This document shows, one piece after another, positions 10,271-21,537 of a stretch of DNA of 64,000 nt. Below the pieces are notes generated by a model. The model was not told the origin of the DNA, did no database searches, and saw nothing but the letters and a program-made list of their open reading frames with translations. The stretch comes from Fasciola hepatica (lineage: Eukaryota; Platyhelminthes; Trematoda; Plagiorchiida; Fasciolidae). Every line of letters starts with the position of its first letter. Position 1 is the first letter of the stretch. The translations under genes were made by a program, and so were the position numbers. The stretch is from assembly GCA_948099385.1 (NCBI GenBank), contig CANUEZ040000168.1, positions 11,070,001 through 11,134,000 on the forward strand, given 5' to 3'.

Positions 10271-11158
10271 TCAGACTGGATTTTCGTGAGCTGCTAAGGC
10301 TGCCTTGAGTTGCCGACGAAAACGTTCTGCCAGTTGGTTTGCTGACGGGTGGAAGGCGGTGGCACGAGTGTAACGTATGCCTAAATAGTGTAGAAGACTA
10401 CTCAGAGCCCCCTCAAAATGAGAACTGCAGTCCGTGGTAACTCTGACTGGATAACCAAATGCTGCCACACAGTGTTCTAAGAAAGCTTGGGTGACTGTTT
10501 CGCTGGATGCTTTGTGCAAAATTCAAGCAAACAGCCACCCAGAGAAACGATCTGCATAGTAAAGAGGATATTTGCTACCCAGCGACGGAGGCAACAGCCC
10601 TACCGGGTCGACATGCGCGTGTTGGAAACGTGGGTCGACAGCTGGAAATTTTGATAATGGGCTTTTTGTGTGCCTATGCACTTTTGATTGCTGGTGCTGA
10701 ACGCATGTACGGGCCCATGCAATGATATCACGGTTCATGTTGTGCCAAACACGAAGGTCACCGACGAGTTTAGTGGAGGCCTTTGTACCCGGGTAGGACA
10801 AACCGTGTAAGGTTCTGAAATCCTGTCGCCTAAAAGCCGACGGTACTACTGGACTTGGGTAGTCTTTGGACGTGTTACCCAGTCTGTAACCTTCAGCTGA
10901 AGGAATGGGAACCGAATGTAGTAGCAGCGATGAGGTGCTACGGAGCCGTTCTACCTCAGGGTCGTCTGCTTGAGCGGATACGATAGCTTCAAAGTTGATC
11001 GGGCCGGAGGTGCTGAGGTCCAGGGTGTGGATGTGAGATAACGCGTCTGAAACATGATTATCGACACCTGTGGTATGATGCACATCACTCGTGAAGTGAG
11101 TGATGTAACCCGGATGTCTCGACTCTCTGGGAGAGTACATGTTCGTGGTGACTCGCAA
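10271..11158 (-). pseudogene. Gypsy-1 integrase (with end of RNase H), frameshifted
   Basis: The N-terminal part of 11158-10523 is the tail of RNase H (YSPRESRHPGYI, VDNHVSDALSHI). The integrase zinc-binding domain follows (LHGLSYPGTKAST, then a CVQHQQSKVHRH block with one Cys lost) and HAHVDPVGLLPP with the first catalytic Asp. The frame shifts near 10520. The second part (10519-10271) carries TTDCSSHFEG with the second Asp and FHPSANQLAERF with the catalytic Glu. Further C-terminal sequence is discernible in broken frames to about 9930. Confidence 0.75.
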
Positions 11159-11159
11159 T

Positions 11160-11718
11160 GCGTGGACGATCGGGTTATGGTCGGCGTAGACCGTGAATCC
11201 GCGTCCCCTTAAGATGTGTCTAAAGTGACGGATACCTAGGTAGATATCTAGAATTTCGCTGCAAATGTTGCTATACTTGGATTCAGCTGGTTGTGGTTTT
11301 TTGGAGAAGAACGCAATGGGTCGTCAAGTGCTGGTTAAGTAAGTTGCAACACCGCGCTGACGGCTTTGTCTGATGCGTCGGTGACCAACACAATTGGAGA
11401 GGTTGGTTTCGGGTGTGATGACGAGTCTATGTCGTCGATAGCCTGCTTCGGCATAGCAAATGCATCTCGTGCGGTTTCTGTGAAAACCGGCCGCTTTGCT
11501 TTGCTTTTTACCAGTTCTGTGTGCGGCCGCATCAGCTGAGCGCGTTGTGGGATGAAATGACTATAAAGATCGGCCAACCCGTCAAAAAGCCGTAGTTGTT
11601 CGAATGACGTAGGTTCTGGTAGTCCAGTATTGCCTGACCCCCTTCCTGCAATGGTATGATCCCTGTGGAAGTAACCATGTGGCTTAGGAATTCGATGGCG
11701 TCGGTGCCTGGCACACAC
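11160..11718 (-). pseudogene. Gypsy-1 RNase H / connection domain fragment
   Basis: Frames at 11718-11335 include RHRIPKPHGYF and the ASDKAVSAVLQL block (the first RNase H Asp). Decayed coding continues to the YADHNPIVHAL-like block near 11170-11200. Frameshifts separate it from RT and integrase. Confidence 0.65.
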
Positions 11719-12290
11719 TTATTCGCTTTGGCTGAGGCTCCGTGTTGAAAATAGGCTGTTGTAAAGCGTGCGTAGGTGTGCTAGATTTTCTGCCTTAGAC
11801 GAGCTGGTTATCGGGATATCATCCGGAAAAGCGAATGCGAAACCCAAACCCCTGCATACCATATCGATGAAAAGCTGGAAAGCTTGCGCGGCGTTGCTAA
11901 TTTCAAACAGCATTCGTAGAAACTCGAGAGGACCGAAGGGAGTCGTTGCAGCTGCTTAGGGGAAATCGGCCTGGTTTACTGGTATTTGCTTGTATGCCCT
12001 TATTACACTGAAAATTATCTCACCAGCCAAACCAGCTCTGAGGCCCGTGATATGCGGAATAGGATATCTGTCGGGCGTAGTCACTGGGTTTAGCAGGCAG
12101 TGGCGCCCCATTCGTCAGGCGACTTTTTCTGGACCATGTGCGGGGATGATGCCTACGGGCTGTTGGAAGGCCGGATAGTTCCCAAGTTTAGCGTACGTTG
12201 GAACTCGGAGCGGGCTACACGGAGCTTGTCTGGAACCAACCTGCGGGGTCCAGCGTAGACCGGGAGCCCTTGAGTGGCGATGTGATGGGT
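11719..12290 (-). pseudogene. Gypsy-1 reverse transcriptase fragment
   Basis: The frame 11913-11719 contains ISNAAQAFQLFIDMV and FAFPDDIPITSSS, which align with the F-Q-R-F-(I/M)-D and Y-x-D-D blocks of Gypsy RT; the Y-L residues before DD are replaced by F-P. Broken frames to the right hold a YPIPHI block. It is not an intact polymerase. Confidence 0.7.
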
Positions 12291-12736
12291 CACATCGATG
12301 GTGATGGAGGCAGGTTGTTGTTTAGGCGGACAAGATTAGGGTACTTGCTGAATAAACTACCGAATTCTGGTTCGAAAGTGGGTATTGGCGTGAGGGTTGC
12401 TGGTGGCTGAGCTTCAGTGAAGGAACCTACAAAGAAGTTTGATGTGACTCGATATACTATCTGTGGCTTATCGGGATTGGCTGCTAGGCCGTGACTTTTA
12501 AAAAATATAAGCCTAGAATAGCCTGGCGAACTTGGGCGACGGAGAATACCCACGGGAAAGGGTGACTCAGGCCTAGATCTAATGTGTGAAATTGACTTCC
12601 GTATGTTGGGATGGGGCCGTTGGCTGCTTAGTGTTAGAGCTATAGAGGAGAAAGTGGACTGCTTTGAAACCGCTATTATACTGACCTGAGCTCCCGTGTC
12701 GATTAAGAAAAGCATGCATGTAGTGTTGTCTTTCAC
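12290..12736 (-). pseudogene. Gypsy-1 aspartic protease region
   Basis: A 148-residue frame begins at 12736 and contains FLIDTGAQVSII, the active-site D-T-G of retroelement aspartic proteases. Sequence following it resembles the linker to RT. The active-site triad is preserved although the polyprotein is broken on both sides. Confidence 0.75.
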
Positions 12737-12749
12737 TTAAATGAGGAAA

Positions 12750-13839
12750 CTAAGAACAGGGGCGCCGGTAGAGCTTGTCGCCACCGCCTGGTTGGAGTGG
12801 AAATAACAGAGCATTTCGCTTTTTGGAGCTTGGGGTCAGAAACGGCAGTTGAGGTAACACTGGACAGATTGGTAATTTGGCTGTGAGGTACGAGTCGTGG
12901 AATGACGGCCGGTTGAATTTTGTCTGCGAAGGCTGTAGGGGAAGCGCTGTCATTTTTCAGCCACCTGCTTCAAAATGCGAACCTTCTGACATGGCTTTTG
13001 TATGTCAGAATTGCTACTGGGTGTGTTGTGGTGAGTTGTTTTCGCAGTAGGGTTAACGGCAGCATCAAGCGAAGCAGCGGTGGCGGTGCTGATTACGAGG
13101 GACAGTGAGGCAAATGCGTTTGCATTCTCGCGGACTTTGTCCGCTGCTTCTGGGCACCTATCTAAGCTGTCGATCTGTATCGAAATGGCACATGGTAGGA
13201 GTCGCTGCGCCCATTGTTGACACATGACCGCATCGTCCATGGACGTCATACCTAATAATGAACGCATTCCCCGTAGCAACTGCGATGGCGTCATGTCTCC
13301 CAATTTTATTTAGGATAGAACGTGTTGGATACGTTTCTCTTCTGGCTCTAACACGGGCTTAATCAGAGCTTCCAGGAGTGCGTTGTACGAGTTGTGATCA
13401 GCGGGGTCATAGCGGTATCCCGGATTTTTGGAATCATATAAGCCGGGATTGCTGAGAGCTGTTTATTATATTTCGACAGCTGACTAGATGTGCGAGCCTG
13501 CTGGAAACGAGACTCGAGGATGGCAATGAACACCTCCGGACCTTCTGACGTGAAATCTAGTAATTTCATGTCCGCTGCTTGACACTGAGGTTCGTACACG
13601 GGATTGGACTCTCTATTCATTGAGTAATAGGTGCGCTGTGGAAGTGAACCAATCTGAGGTTCGAAAAATTTGTTGGCAACGCCTGATCGACAAAATTTCG
13701 AAAATAAAGGGGAATGAAAAATGACCGACAAAATACCAACAATCAGAAAAGCAATGAAATGGCTGTGCCTGCCCAACAAAAATGTACGTAAGTGAAAATG
13801 TCCATTTGGGGTGTATAAACGTGATGAAAAACAATCCAA
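12750..13839 (-). pseudogene. Gypsy-1 gag, frameshifted
   Basis: The frame 13839-13363 holds the N-terminal capsid-like block (PEVFIAILESRFQQ, SKYNKQLSAIPAYM). The frame shifts near 13340 and resumes at 13303-12950 with PSQLLRGMRSLLG and a C-terminal part. A degenerate Cys/His zinc-motif trace (LCYFHSN) lies near 12800-12815. It resembles CsRn1-type gag; it is not functional as read. Confidence 0.65.
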
Positions 13840-13962
13840 CTAATGTTAGGCCGAATATATGGCCGACGAAAGGGAGGAAAAACTACGGTGGATGTGACCA
13901 GGCTGGCTCACTTTCATGAGACTATTCAAAATCTACCAATGCAACGGGCTCATTATTTATTG
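13840..13962. other. Short spacer
   Basis: Spacer between gag of Gypsy-1 and the dispersed repeat. It contains an AATAAA-like run on the minus strand near 13950. No gene was seen. Confidence 0.3.
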
Positions 13963-14187
13963 GAGGGCACACCCCCTCAGCTCCTGCGATCGCGTTCGCC
14001 TAGGAAGTCAATGAAAAAGACCGTGGACTGCCAACCGCGTGTATTCTCACAGGACCTGAGTGCAGGGACCGCACGTTGGCGTGTGCCGAGGAGGTGTGTC
14101 GGAAGTGGCGCTTGCGGTAACCGCGTGCGCGAAGCATACAGTTAAACAAGTGATAAAAAGGCTGTGATACGCTGATCACTATGAACT
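13963..14187. repeat. Dispersed 225-bp repeat, copy 2
   Basis: Near-identical to 3117-3345 in the same orientation. On the minus strand a frame through 14428-14000 stays open across it, and part of the translated peptide (LFNCMLRARGYRKRHFRHTS) resembles the translation of the diverged third copy near 17640. No known domain. Confidence 0.7.
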
Positions 14188-14450
14188 CGACTGCCGGCTC
14201 TTCAAGAGCGAATCTGCATTTCATTCTCTTCCTTGCAGTCCACCACTCGACGATCACGACATTCGGACCCCGTGGTAGTTGAAGCACTGTGGGAACATTG
14301 CGGCCCTCGAGAGCAGGAACCTGGACGTACACCTGCCAAAACCACGATTCCTGTGACCTGATCTGATTTGACCGGGCCAAAGTGATTGCTTCTTCTCTGT
14401 CTGTCCAGCCTTTTCTCTCCGTGGTCACAACAGAAAGGTTTTTTAACCGA
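14188..14450. other. Unclassified, open minus-strand frame
   Basis: The 142-residue minus-strand frame 14428-14000 covers this stretch. I do not recognise it, and no partner or start context supports a gene. Confidence 0.35.
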
Positions 14451-14451
14451 G

Positions 14452-14900
14452 ACCAAGCACTACACTACGAAATAACTTTTTTAGCTATGGGGTTATTACT
14501 CTGTGGAACGCACTTCCGGAAGATACTGTCCTCTCGCAGAACAACACTGTGTTCAAGAAAAAGTTAGACCTCTCCACGAGTCCCCCCCCCAGTAATTCCT
14601 GGTCCACATAAAAGTGAAATAAGTGTCTGGTATTGAATTTCCATTCCGCTACATGTTTAAGAATTTCGCACCCCCATTGCGCTTAAGGCACTGTCCACAG
14701 TGAGGTACTGCATGATGTTATGTGTATTTTGTTTTTGTTGCCGCCCCGTCCTCCCCCCCCCGCTCCCTCTTACTCTCTTTTCAGCCCGGTGAATCCGACG
14801 AAAGATCAGAGATTTCGTCGAGAACCGGGAAAATTGGGCTCAAAGCCACGAACCCGTGTAGTGATTCAGAACTTCAGGACATCTGGAGCGGATAGTCAGG
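14452..14900 (+). mobile_element. CR1-like 3' end (first)
   Basis: This encodes the typical CR1 C-terminus in a broken frame (YGVITLWNALPED, then FKKKLDL). It is followed by a 3' UTR with a C-rich run near 14745-14765 and a conserved ggtgaatccgacgaaagatc stretch. The sequence recurs at 16250-16640 at roughly 85% similarity by eye, so these are two independent 5'-truncated family members. Confidence 0.7.
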
Positions 14901-14918
14901 AAACAGATCTCTAGGCAT

Positions 14919-15973
14919 TTGGTTCAACACAACTTCATATCAAATGCTCAGCATGGGTTTGTGGCAGGACGATCCTGTCTGACGAATCTCCTGCTGTCCC
15001 TCGATGAGGTGACCAAGCGCCCGGACGAAGGGCAATCGATTGCCATCTGCTACTTGAACTCCAACAAGGCGTTTGATTCTATGAACCACAGATTTCAGAA
15101 CGTCAAACGGCAGTCTATGGGAATTGTTGGAGAGGCAAGACAATGGATAAATAGTTTTTTAGCAGGGCCAACTTTTAGAGTCAAGGTGGGTAGTCTTGTC
15201 TCAAAACCGGAAGGTGCAACAAGTGGGGTGCCACAGGGCTCAGTGCTTGGCCCTCTGCTCTTCCTCATCTTCAACAATGACCTAGCACGTCAGCTTATAA
15301 ACCCCATTTTTATATTTGCCGATGGCGCCAAGTTAGCTGTGGTAGATATAGAACTTGACGTGTTAGCAGTACAAAACTGGTCAGTCAAACGGGGCCTTCC
15401 ACTAAACCTTGCCAAGTGTCAATGCTTGACCACAAATACAGGGGCTAGTGGGAATGGTGTGGGTTCGTTGCAAGTGGTCTCTCAGGTCAGAGACTTGAGC
15501 GTTAAAATGGACAACAGCTTTTGTCTTGCCGGCAGCCGGAGGTATTCGTACCTATTTACATGGCTATAGTACGACCTCACTTAGAAGGTAGCGTGCAGGC
15601 TCGGTCACCCTTCTACAAAAAAGACACCGCCTGCCTCGAGAAAGTCCAACGTCTCGCCACGCGAATGGTTGATTGGCAGAGGGGTAAGACTTACGAGCAG
15701 AGACTCTGTGACCTGAATCTTTTCTCGTTGGAAAGGAGGAGAAGTCGAGGGGATCTCATAGAAATGCTCAAGGTAATAAAGAGCTTTTCTGGCCTTAGGC
15801 CGGATAGTCTATTCCAAGTGACCGTAGATTCCAGAACAAGGGGACATGAAAAGAGGCTGATAGAAACCCGAGCTACGTTGATGACTAGGTCGCACTTCTT
15901 CGGCAACAGGGTTGTGAACAGTTGGAACGGTACCATGCTTTTCCTAGTAGTGAGGCTTGATTATATCAACTAG
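14919..15973 (+). pseudogene. CR1-like reverse transcriptase, frameshifted, active site lost
   Basis: The first frame (14919-15569) contains QHGFVAGRSCLTNLL, CYLNSNKAFDSMNH and SGVPQGSVLGPLLFLIF, the fingers and palm blocks of CR1 RT. The catalytic motif reads FADG instead of FADD, so an essential Asp is missing. A shift near 15530 moves into the second frame (15521-15973) with IVRPHLEGSVQA, VQRLATRMV, ERRRSRGDLIEM and NRVVNSWN, the CR1 C-terminal domain. No endonuclease is present. Confidence 0.8.
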
Positions 15974-16243
15974 ATGGATGATGGTTAGCACTGTGGTCCT
16001 TCTGGAGTATGTTTTAATAGACTTTTTCGCTCATTGCATACAGTCTCAGTGAACGCTTACTATGCATGATGTCTCTCACAGTTGATGTGCGATGTGGTTT
16101 TCCGTTTCCCCCTCACTTTTAGCGTGGATTCGACGAAATACACTCGGCAGTGGTGGGTGCACAACTGGTGTGCAAACCATCGAAGGAATTCTGGACGCCC
16201 GATTGGCAGTGGCCATTACCTGTCCCGTGCAAGCTGAACTGAA
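14919..16243 (+). mobile_element. CR1-like retrotransposon, 5'-truncated
   Basis: RT sequence spans 14919-15973 in two overlapping frames and is followed by a 3' UTR that ends near 16243 with repeated TGAAC-type pentamers (gctgaactgaacta). The same pentamer tail ends other elements here (near 42140 and 53110). It is inserted between two other CR1-like 3' ends. Confidence 0.75.
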
Positions 16244-16249
16244 CTAAGG

Positions 16250-16640
16250 ATTAACTTTTTTAGCTATAGGGTTATTACTATGCGGAATGCACTTCCGGAA
16301 GATATTGTTCTCTCGCAGAACAAAACTATCTTCAAGAAAAAGCTAGACCTCTACCTGGGTCTCTCCCAATAATTCCCTTTGTCAAAAAAAACAAAATAGT
16401 TGTCTTTTATTGCATATATGTTCATGAATGCCGCACCCCCACTCAGCTTAAGGCACTGTCCACAGTGTGACACTGAATGAGGTCATATGTATCTTGTTTT
16501 CGCTGCCACCCCCGCCCCCCCCCCCTCGCTTCTTTTTACTCTCGTTTCAGCTCGGTGAATCCGACAGAAGATCAAAGATTTCCTAAAGAACCGGGACAAT
16601 TGGGCTCAAAGCCTCGAACCCGTGTAGTACTTCAAGACTT
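16250..16640 (+). mobile_element. CR1-like 3' end (second), directly upstream of DCAF12
   Basis: Same 3' end as 14452-14900: a broken frame through MRNALPEDIVLSQN and KKKLDLYLG, a C-rich run near 16510-16525, and the ctcggtgaatccgacagaag stretch. It ends about 90 bp before the DCAF12 start codon. Confidence 0.7.
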
Positions 16641-16729
16641 CAAGACAGGCAACTGAACTGGACTTATCTGAAGGTCGCTGGCCCGACGGTGGGGGTGTGA
16701 GATTACTGTGACCGTGGTGCTCTGTTGGT
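16641..16729 (+). other. Short leader before DCAF12 start codon
   Basis: About 90 bp between the CR1-like tail and the ATG. No clear TATA box was seen. An AG that could serve as an acceptor (for example near 16702) cannot be proved, so upstream exons or spliced-leader trans-splicing remain possible. Confidence 0.3.
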
Positions 16730-17073
16730 ATGACCGAACGTGTCAAAGAACGTCGATTGCGTGGGACTAAGGTACACGAAGTCAGTAGATTTAATCTGTC
16801 TATGAAGTTAAAGTCGGTGCTCAAACTTCTGCGCTCTAGAGAATTGGGTAATCCTGGTAAATTGTCCAGCAGCGACATTCCCTTGGCATCAGCCAAGCTC
16901 CCGCAAGTTTGGAACAAAAGACCGGTTAATCCAGGGTTCCGTAATAAAATATTTGCGTCACAGTGGGTGACGACGAACTACATTGTTTATGGAACGAAAT
17001 GTAACCAGCTTGTTTTGTACGATACAAAAACGAACGAAGCACTTGAAATACCACTCATACGGTCTGAGGCGAG
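16730..17073 (+). CDS. DCAF12: DCAF12 exon 1 (residues 1-114)
   Basis: The exon starts at ATG 16730. After a basic N-terminus it contains SVLKLLRSRELG, then LPQVWNKRPVNPG and NKIFASQWV followed by YGTKCNQL and an IPLIRSE stretch. These align with the DCAF12 N-terminal helix and first WD40 blade. It ends in phase 2 at GCGAG with a GTGCGT donor at 17074. The start is the first ATG of this frame; an upstream coding exon cannot be excluded. Confidence 0.85.
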
Positions 17074-17317
<244 letters not shown>

Positions 17318-17520
17318 TAGAAAGCTTATTTCCACCGCTGCTCAAGTGCCCAGAATACCAGTAATCTGCGAATTGTCCCATCGGTTTCCATAATTCCAAA
17401 GAGCACCAATCAATAACGCGAGCAATAGGATTTGAAGTGAACGGATAGAATCGTGTTTGATCTAAACTTTGCCACTCTGTTTGAAGCATGGGAGGTCATT
17501 TCCTTAGGTTGTGTGGTTAA

Positions 17521-17780
17521 CGTTCATCAAGGAGGTCGACGAGTCTGGTGTACTTCCACAGGACCAAAGTACAAATACCGCACTATGGAATACGTGAAGG
17601 ACGTGTGTAGGAAACAACGCCTATAGTTGTGGCGGGTGCAGAGCGAACAGTCAAACAAGTACTCGATAGGTGATCGGTTGATCACTGCGCAATTCATTGG
17701 GCCGAACTGCACAGCTTCTCTGCACGAATATTCCGGTGCTACGACGTTGGGAGGACCGAAGTCGTCTCCATGCGTTGGGT
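17521..17780. repeat. Dispersed repeat, diverged copy 3
   Basis: Positions 17560-17700 align loosely with the repeat at 3117 and 13963, from the caggacc block to tgatcac, at roughly two-thirds identity by eye. It is an older copy in the same orientation, inside intron 2. Confidence 0.5.
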
Positions 17781-19083
17781 TTTAAACAGCCAAGAAGTAG
17801 ACCAAGGTTTGGTCTTCCGCGTGCGTTCTCACTAAGCAAGTGCTCTTGATTTTTAGGGATCGTTCCTACAAACTGCTTCAGTTCCCTACAGCGACTAAAG
17901 GCAGTGATAAAAATAAGCACTAAAGTGGTATGCATGGTAAGGTTTGACACTAGCGGCGAATAAGTTGCACCAGATGATTCCGGAGTTTAATAGGTTAAGC
18001 TATTGAATATCAACTAATTTGTGTGTGCTTACGTCTATGTGGGATAGAGACAGAAAAGGGTTTTGGCTTTTTGCTCTCTCCTTAGTTGTAGCCCATACCA
18101 TCCTAGCCTATTCGTCTTTTCATGCTGGGAGTAGTTTCCTTGTTATAACATTTCGACTTGGTTAACTAACCGTTTTCAGTGTTTGTAAGAAGTCACTTTT
18201 TCAGGGAAAACAGTTCTAATCTTTCGAATTTTGCTGATAATTTAATCTCCTAACCACCTAATGAAGAACTTTTTGCCCTTAATAGCATCCTTTCGTCTTT
18301 CAAAACTAGCAGTTCTGTGGCAGTATGAAGTCCTTCAACCCAGTAGAAAAGACTCTGTGTTTTAGAACTCGTCTGTTTTATAGTCATGGAGCAAGAATAG
18401 ACTTCCGTACCACAGGCTGATGCTTCTACTCAGACCTGATGTTTTCCTATACAATCACTTCTGTGTCCCGGGCTTCCGCCATCTTTAACAGAGCCTCCTG
18501 GTCTGTATTTGGGCTCATTTATCGAATAGATCATGATTTTCTCATCGGCCACATACTGGCGTGCACTCATTGAAACCACGCCTTCACACCAACGACGAGC
18601 AAGGTACGCTTCCTAAGTTACCTTTGGGGTTCCTCTGAACAGCTTGTCCTAGATGAGGGAGTACCTACCCCATCGCATTAGTATTTGAGACACTGGACTA
18701 CTCACTGGCCCATCATTGATGTGTCCCATCTCTACCTATCACTTCCATCGCCAATAATAGGCTGCAGTTGATATGTTTCTCCCTACTGAGTTTTTTGCTT
18801 GGTGTGGCAATCGTCGAAATTCAGTCTTTATAAAACCTGTATGATACTGTGATGCTTTACTTGCGTCCTTTAAATGGTGTGTCCATGCTAAAAGAATGGG
18901 TTATACTGTTGCGACTGGTGGTGCTAGGTCTAGGGAAGAAACTGGGTCTATGGTTTTGCTCCTGGCCTATGATCCTTTTCATTGTATCCAGCCCATATCC
19001 GAGGAATCGGCGCTACCTCTCATGGAAGGATGTGACTGTAAAATCTTTTCTGTCAATCACTAAATATGTATATTTTTTCCAGA
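17781..19083. other. Intronic sequence, no gene recognised
   Basis: No convincing exon, repeat family or RNA was seen. An open frame at 18849-19175 shows no family resemblance and ends inside the RTE tail. Confidence 0.4.
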
Positions 19084-19121
19084 TGTGCCTGATTTCAGGC
19101 TGTGCCAAACAAAACATGGTA
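19084..19121. repeat. Short shared repeat segment (also at 24697)
   Basis: The stretch around ggctgtgccaaacaaaacat resembles 24697-24733. Here it is cut by the 3' end of RTE copy C; at 24697 it begins the insertion inside RTE-4. Confidence 0.4.
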
Positions 19122-19326
19122 CAATCATCATCATCATCATCGAACAGCGGTAAACAGTTGGGCAAGCCCCACTGACCACTGCCTTTCTCACCATGTTGCA
19201 CATTGAATTAGAAAGTATGAATATACAAGATGGACAGGGAGTGGACCTACATGGGTGGGAAAAGGAAAGAATGCCCTAGTAGCCAACACACGGAATACGC
19301 GGTCTAACTGTACAAACGCACGTCGA

Positions 19327-21537
19327 TCAGTCATTCTGATTCGATAGAAAGCGACAAGACGATCGCCACTGTTCGTGGTTCGCGGCCACATCCTTCAGTG
19401 TCTCCAGCCAACTGGTAGACAGATCTTTTGGACCCCAACCACAAAGACGTGAAGCACCTACTTTTCCTAAGCCTGCTGTACATTTTCTCATTCCTCGCTG
19501 CCGCGTCATCTGTTGACCTCCACGTGGTCTCTTCCACTCCCTAGGAGGAGCGGAAAACAGGACACGGTACGGTAGACGTGTGTTTGACATACGTAACACG
19601 TGTCCCAACCAACGAAGTCTACTAAGTTGGATACGCTGTGACAAAACGTTCTCCGAATTATTACCCAGTATTTGATTTCTGTTTTCAGCGTTGCTTATTC
19701 GGCTATTCCACCCGATCTTAGCGATAATACGTAAACATCGGTGATGGAAAACCTCAAGACGACGAATATTTTCAGCATGCAGACTCCAAGTTTCGCAACC
19801 ATACAACAAAAGTGAACGCACTGCGGCACAGTGTACACGACCTTTCAACTTCAGTGAAATATCAGGTCGACGCCACAAATGCTTGAGTCCAGCGTACGCC
19901 GCTCGAGCCTTGGATATGCGCGTGCTCACCTCTGCTACTGTGCTCCCATCCGTCGTCACACTGCTGCCGAGGTAGGTGAAGTGGTCGACAACTGACAGCA
20001 ACTGCCCATTGAGCATCAAGCTCGGAATCTTTGACGTCCAGTCTTGTAACATCACTTTACACTTTGAAGGTGCAAAGCGCATGCCGAATGGAGCTACATC
20101 TTTTGATAGTCTATCTAGTGCACTTTGAGCATGTTTCGTGGACTCGAACAAACAGACAACGTCGTCTGCGTAATCCAGGTCACACAGCTTCCCACCATTT
20201 CCTAGTTCGACGCCTGCATCCTGAAGATTTTGCAGCGTACTCTTCATTATTTCGTCCATGACGAAGTTGAACAGGAATAGAGACATAGGACATCCCTGTC
20301 GAACACCACTGGTCGTTTCGAACCGACCGAATAGTTCACCGTAAACCCTAACGCGGCCAGAAGTATGAGAATACAATGATCTCAGTAGGTTCACGAACTT
20401 CTGGGGCATACCTTTTCGATGAAGAACACTGAAAAGCGATGTTCGATCAACTGAATCGAAGGCGCCTTTCAAGTCTAAGAAAATCATTATTGTCGGTCGG
20501 CGGTGCGTGTGACGCGTTTCAAGTAGTCGGCGAAGAGTAAAAATCTGGTCGATGCATCCTCGACCTGGGCGGAATCCAGCCTGCTGTTCGCGGGCATTCC
20601 TTTCGCGAGCGGGTGTAAAACGGTGCAGTAGAATTGAGGCTAGTACTTTGGTGACTATCGCAATTAAGCTAATCCCACGATGGTTACTACAGTCATTGCG
20701 TATTGCCTTCTTGAAGATGGAAGCAATCAACGACTCACTCCATATTGTCGGAATCCGCTCCTCATTCCAAATGTCACAGAGCAAGACGGTAAGTGGTTTT
20801 ATCAAAGCATCTTCACCCAGTTTGAAAAGAACTGGAGGAAGTTCGTCGGGACCTGCCGCTTTCCCCCGCCTTAGTAATCGAATACATGACTCTACTTCTA
20901 CTTCTGATGGGGGCTCAAGTGATCCCACCCAAAGAGTAGCAGTTGTTGACACGGGAGTAACTACACTAGCGTGCGGCCAGCTAAACTGTTCCTTGAAGTA
21001 CTCAGCCCATCGGTCAAGCCTTTGCAGTTTGTTATGGATGGGTTCTCCATTTTTATTGCAAATCGTTTCACTGACCTGAGTTCGCCGTCCACCGGTGTCA
21101 CGAATAAGTTTGAACAGTCTTTGACTGTTACCTGAAGCAGCTGCCACTTCCATTTCTTCGGCTACATTGACCCACCAATTTTCGCGATCCTTCTTAAGGC
21201 TTTTAGTAACTTGTCTTTGCAGCTTTCTCCGCATCTTATTCATCTCCTTACGGTTCGAAAGCTGACGCTTTTGCTCCATTATACTCAGCGACTCTTGCGA
21301 GACCCAGTGTCTTTGGTGGACAACGGATCTAGGACCACAGGCAAAACCCGCTTCCACATGCATCGCCTGTTTGATATGAGCCCAATGCTCATTTACATTA
21401 CTGTTCGTCGTAGATCCTAGCTCATGTGCTAACTTCTGCTCATAACGGGTGCGTACTTCTTGATCAGACAAACGTTGCACGGCTAATCGGGTTTGCGGTT
21501 TGCGACGATTAACATGGAGATGGAGAGATAATCGCAT
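19327..21537 (-). pseudogene. RTE copy C reverse-transcriptase ORF (736 aa)
   Basis: An uninterrupted frame starting with the ATG immediately after the TGA. It contains the linker (MRRKLQRQVTKSLKKDREN), the RT fingers block GKAAGPDELPPVLF, the motif A block IFLDLKGAFDSVD, SGVRQGCPMSLFLFNF, the catalytic DLDYADDVVCLF, then the RTE C-terminal domain with RLRWLGHVLRMS and GWGPKDLSTSWLETLKD. Catalytic Asp residues are intact. It would need reinitiation or readthrough to be made with the endonuclease. Confidence 0.85.

Larger units (their letters stand above)
9930..13839 (-). mobile_element. Gypsy-1: CsRn1/Kabuki-like Ty3/Gypsy retrotransposon, decayed
   Basis: A minus-strand element reading gag (13839-12750), protease (12736-12290), RT (12290-11720), RNase H (11718-11160) and integrase (11158-about 9930) in the Ty3/Gypsy order. 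The gag blocks (PEVFIAILESRFQ, then PSQLLRGMRSLLG) and the protease motif LIDTGAQVSII resemble the CsRn1/Kabuki group known from flukes. Many frameshifts and stops split it. LTRs could not be identified with confidence. Confidence 0.8.

Noticed and set aside
3117..14187. The 225-bp repeats at 3117 and 13963 as LTRs of Gypsy-1
   Set aside because: No TG..CA borders, sequence beyond the shared core differs, and a third old copy exists outside at 17560. Not fully excluded.
14000..14428. 142-residue minus-strand frame as a gene
   Set aside because: It runs through the dispersed repeat and has no recognisable domain; kept only as an unclassified open frame.
14452..16640. The two similar segments as LTRs of an element in between
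   Set aside because: Both encode the same CR1 C-terminal peptide and CR1 3' UTR, they lack TG..CA borders, and the enclosed sequence is itself a CR1-type RT; they are separate CR1 3' ends.
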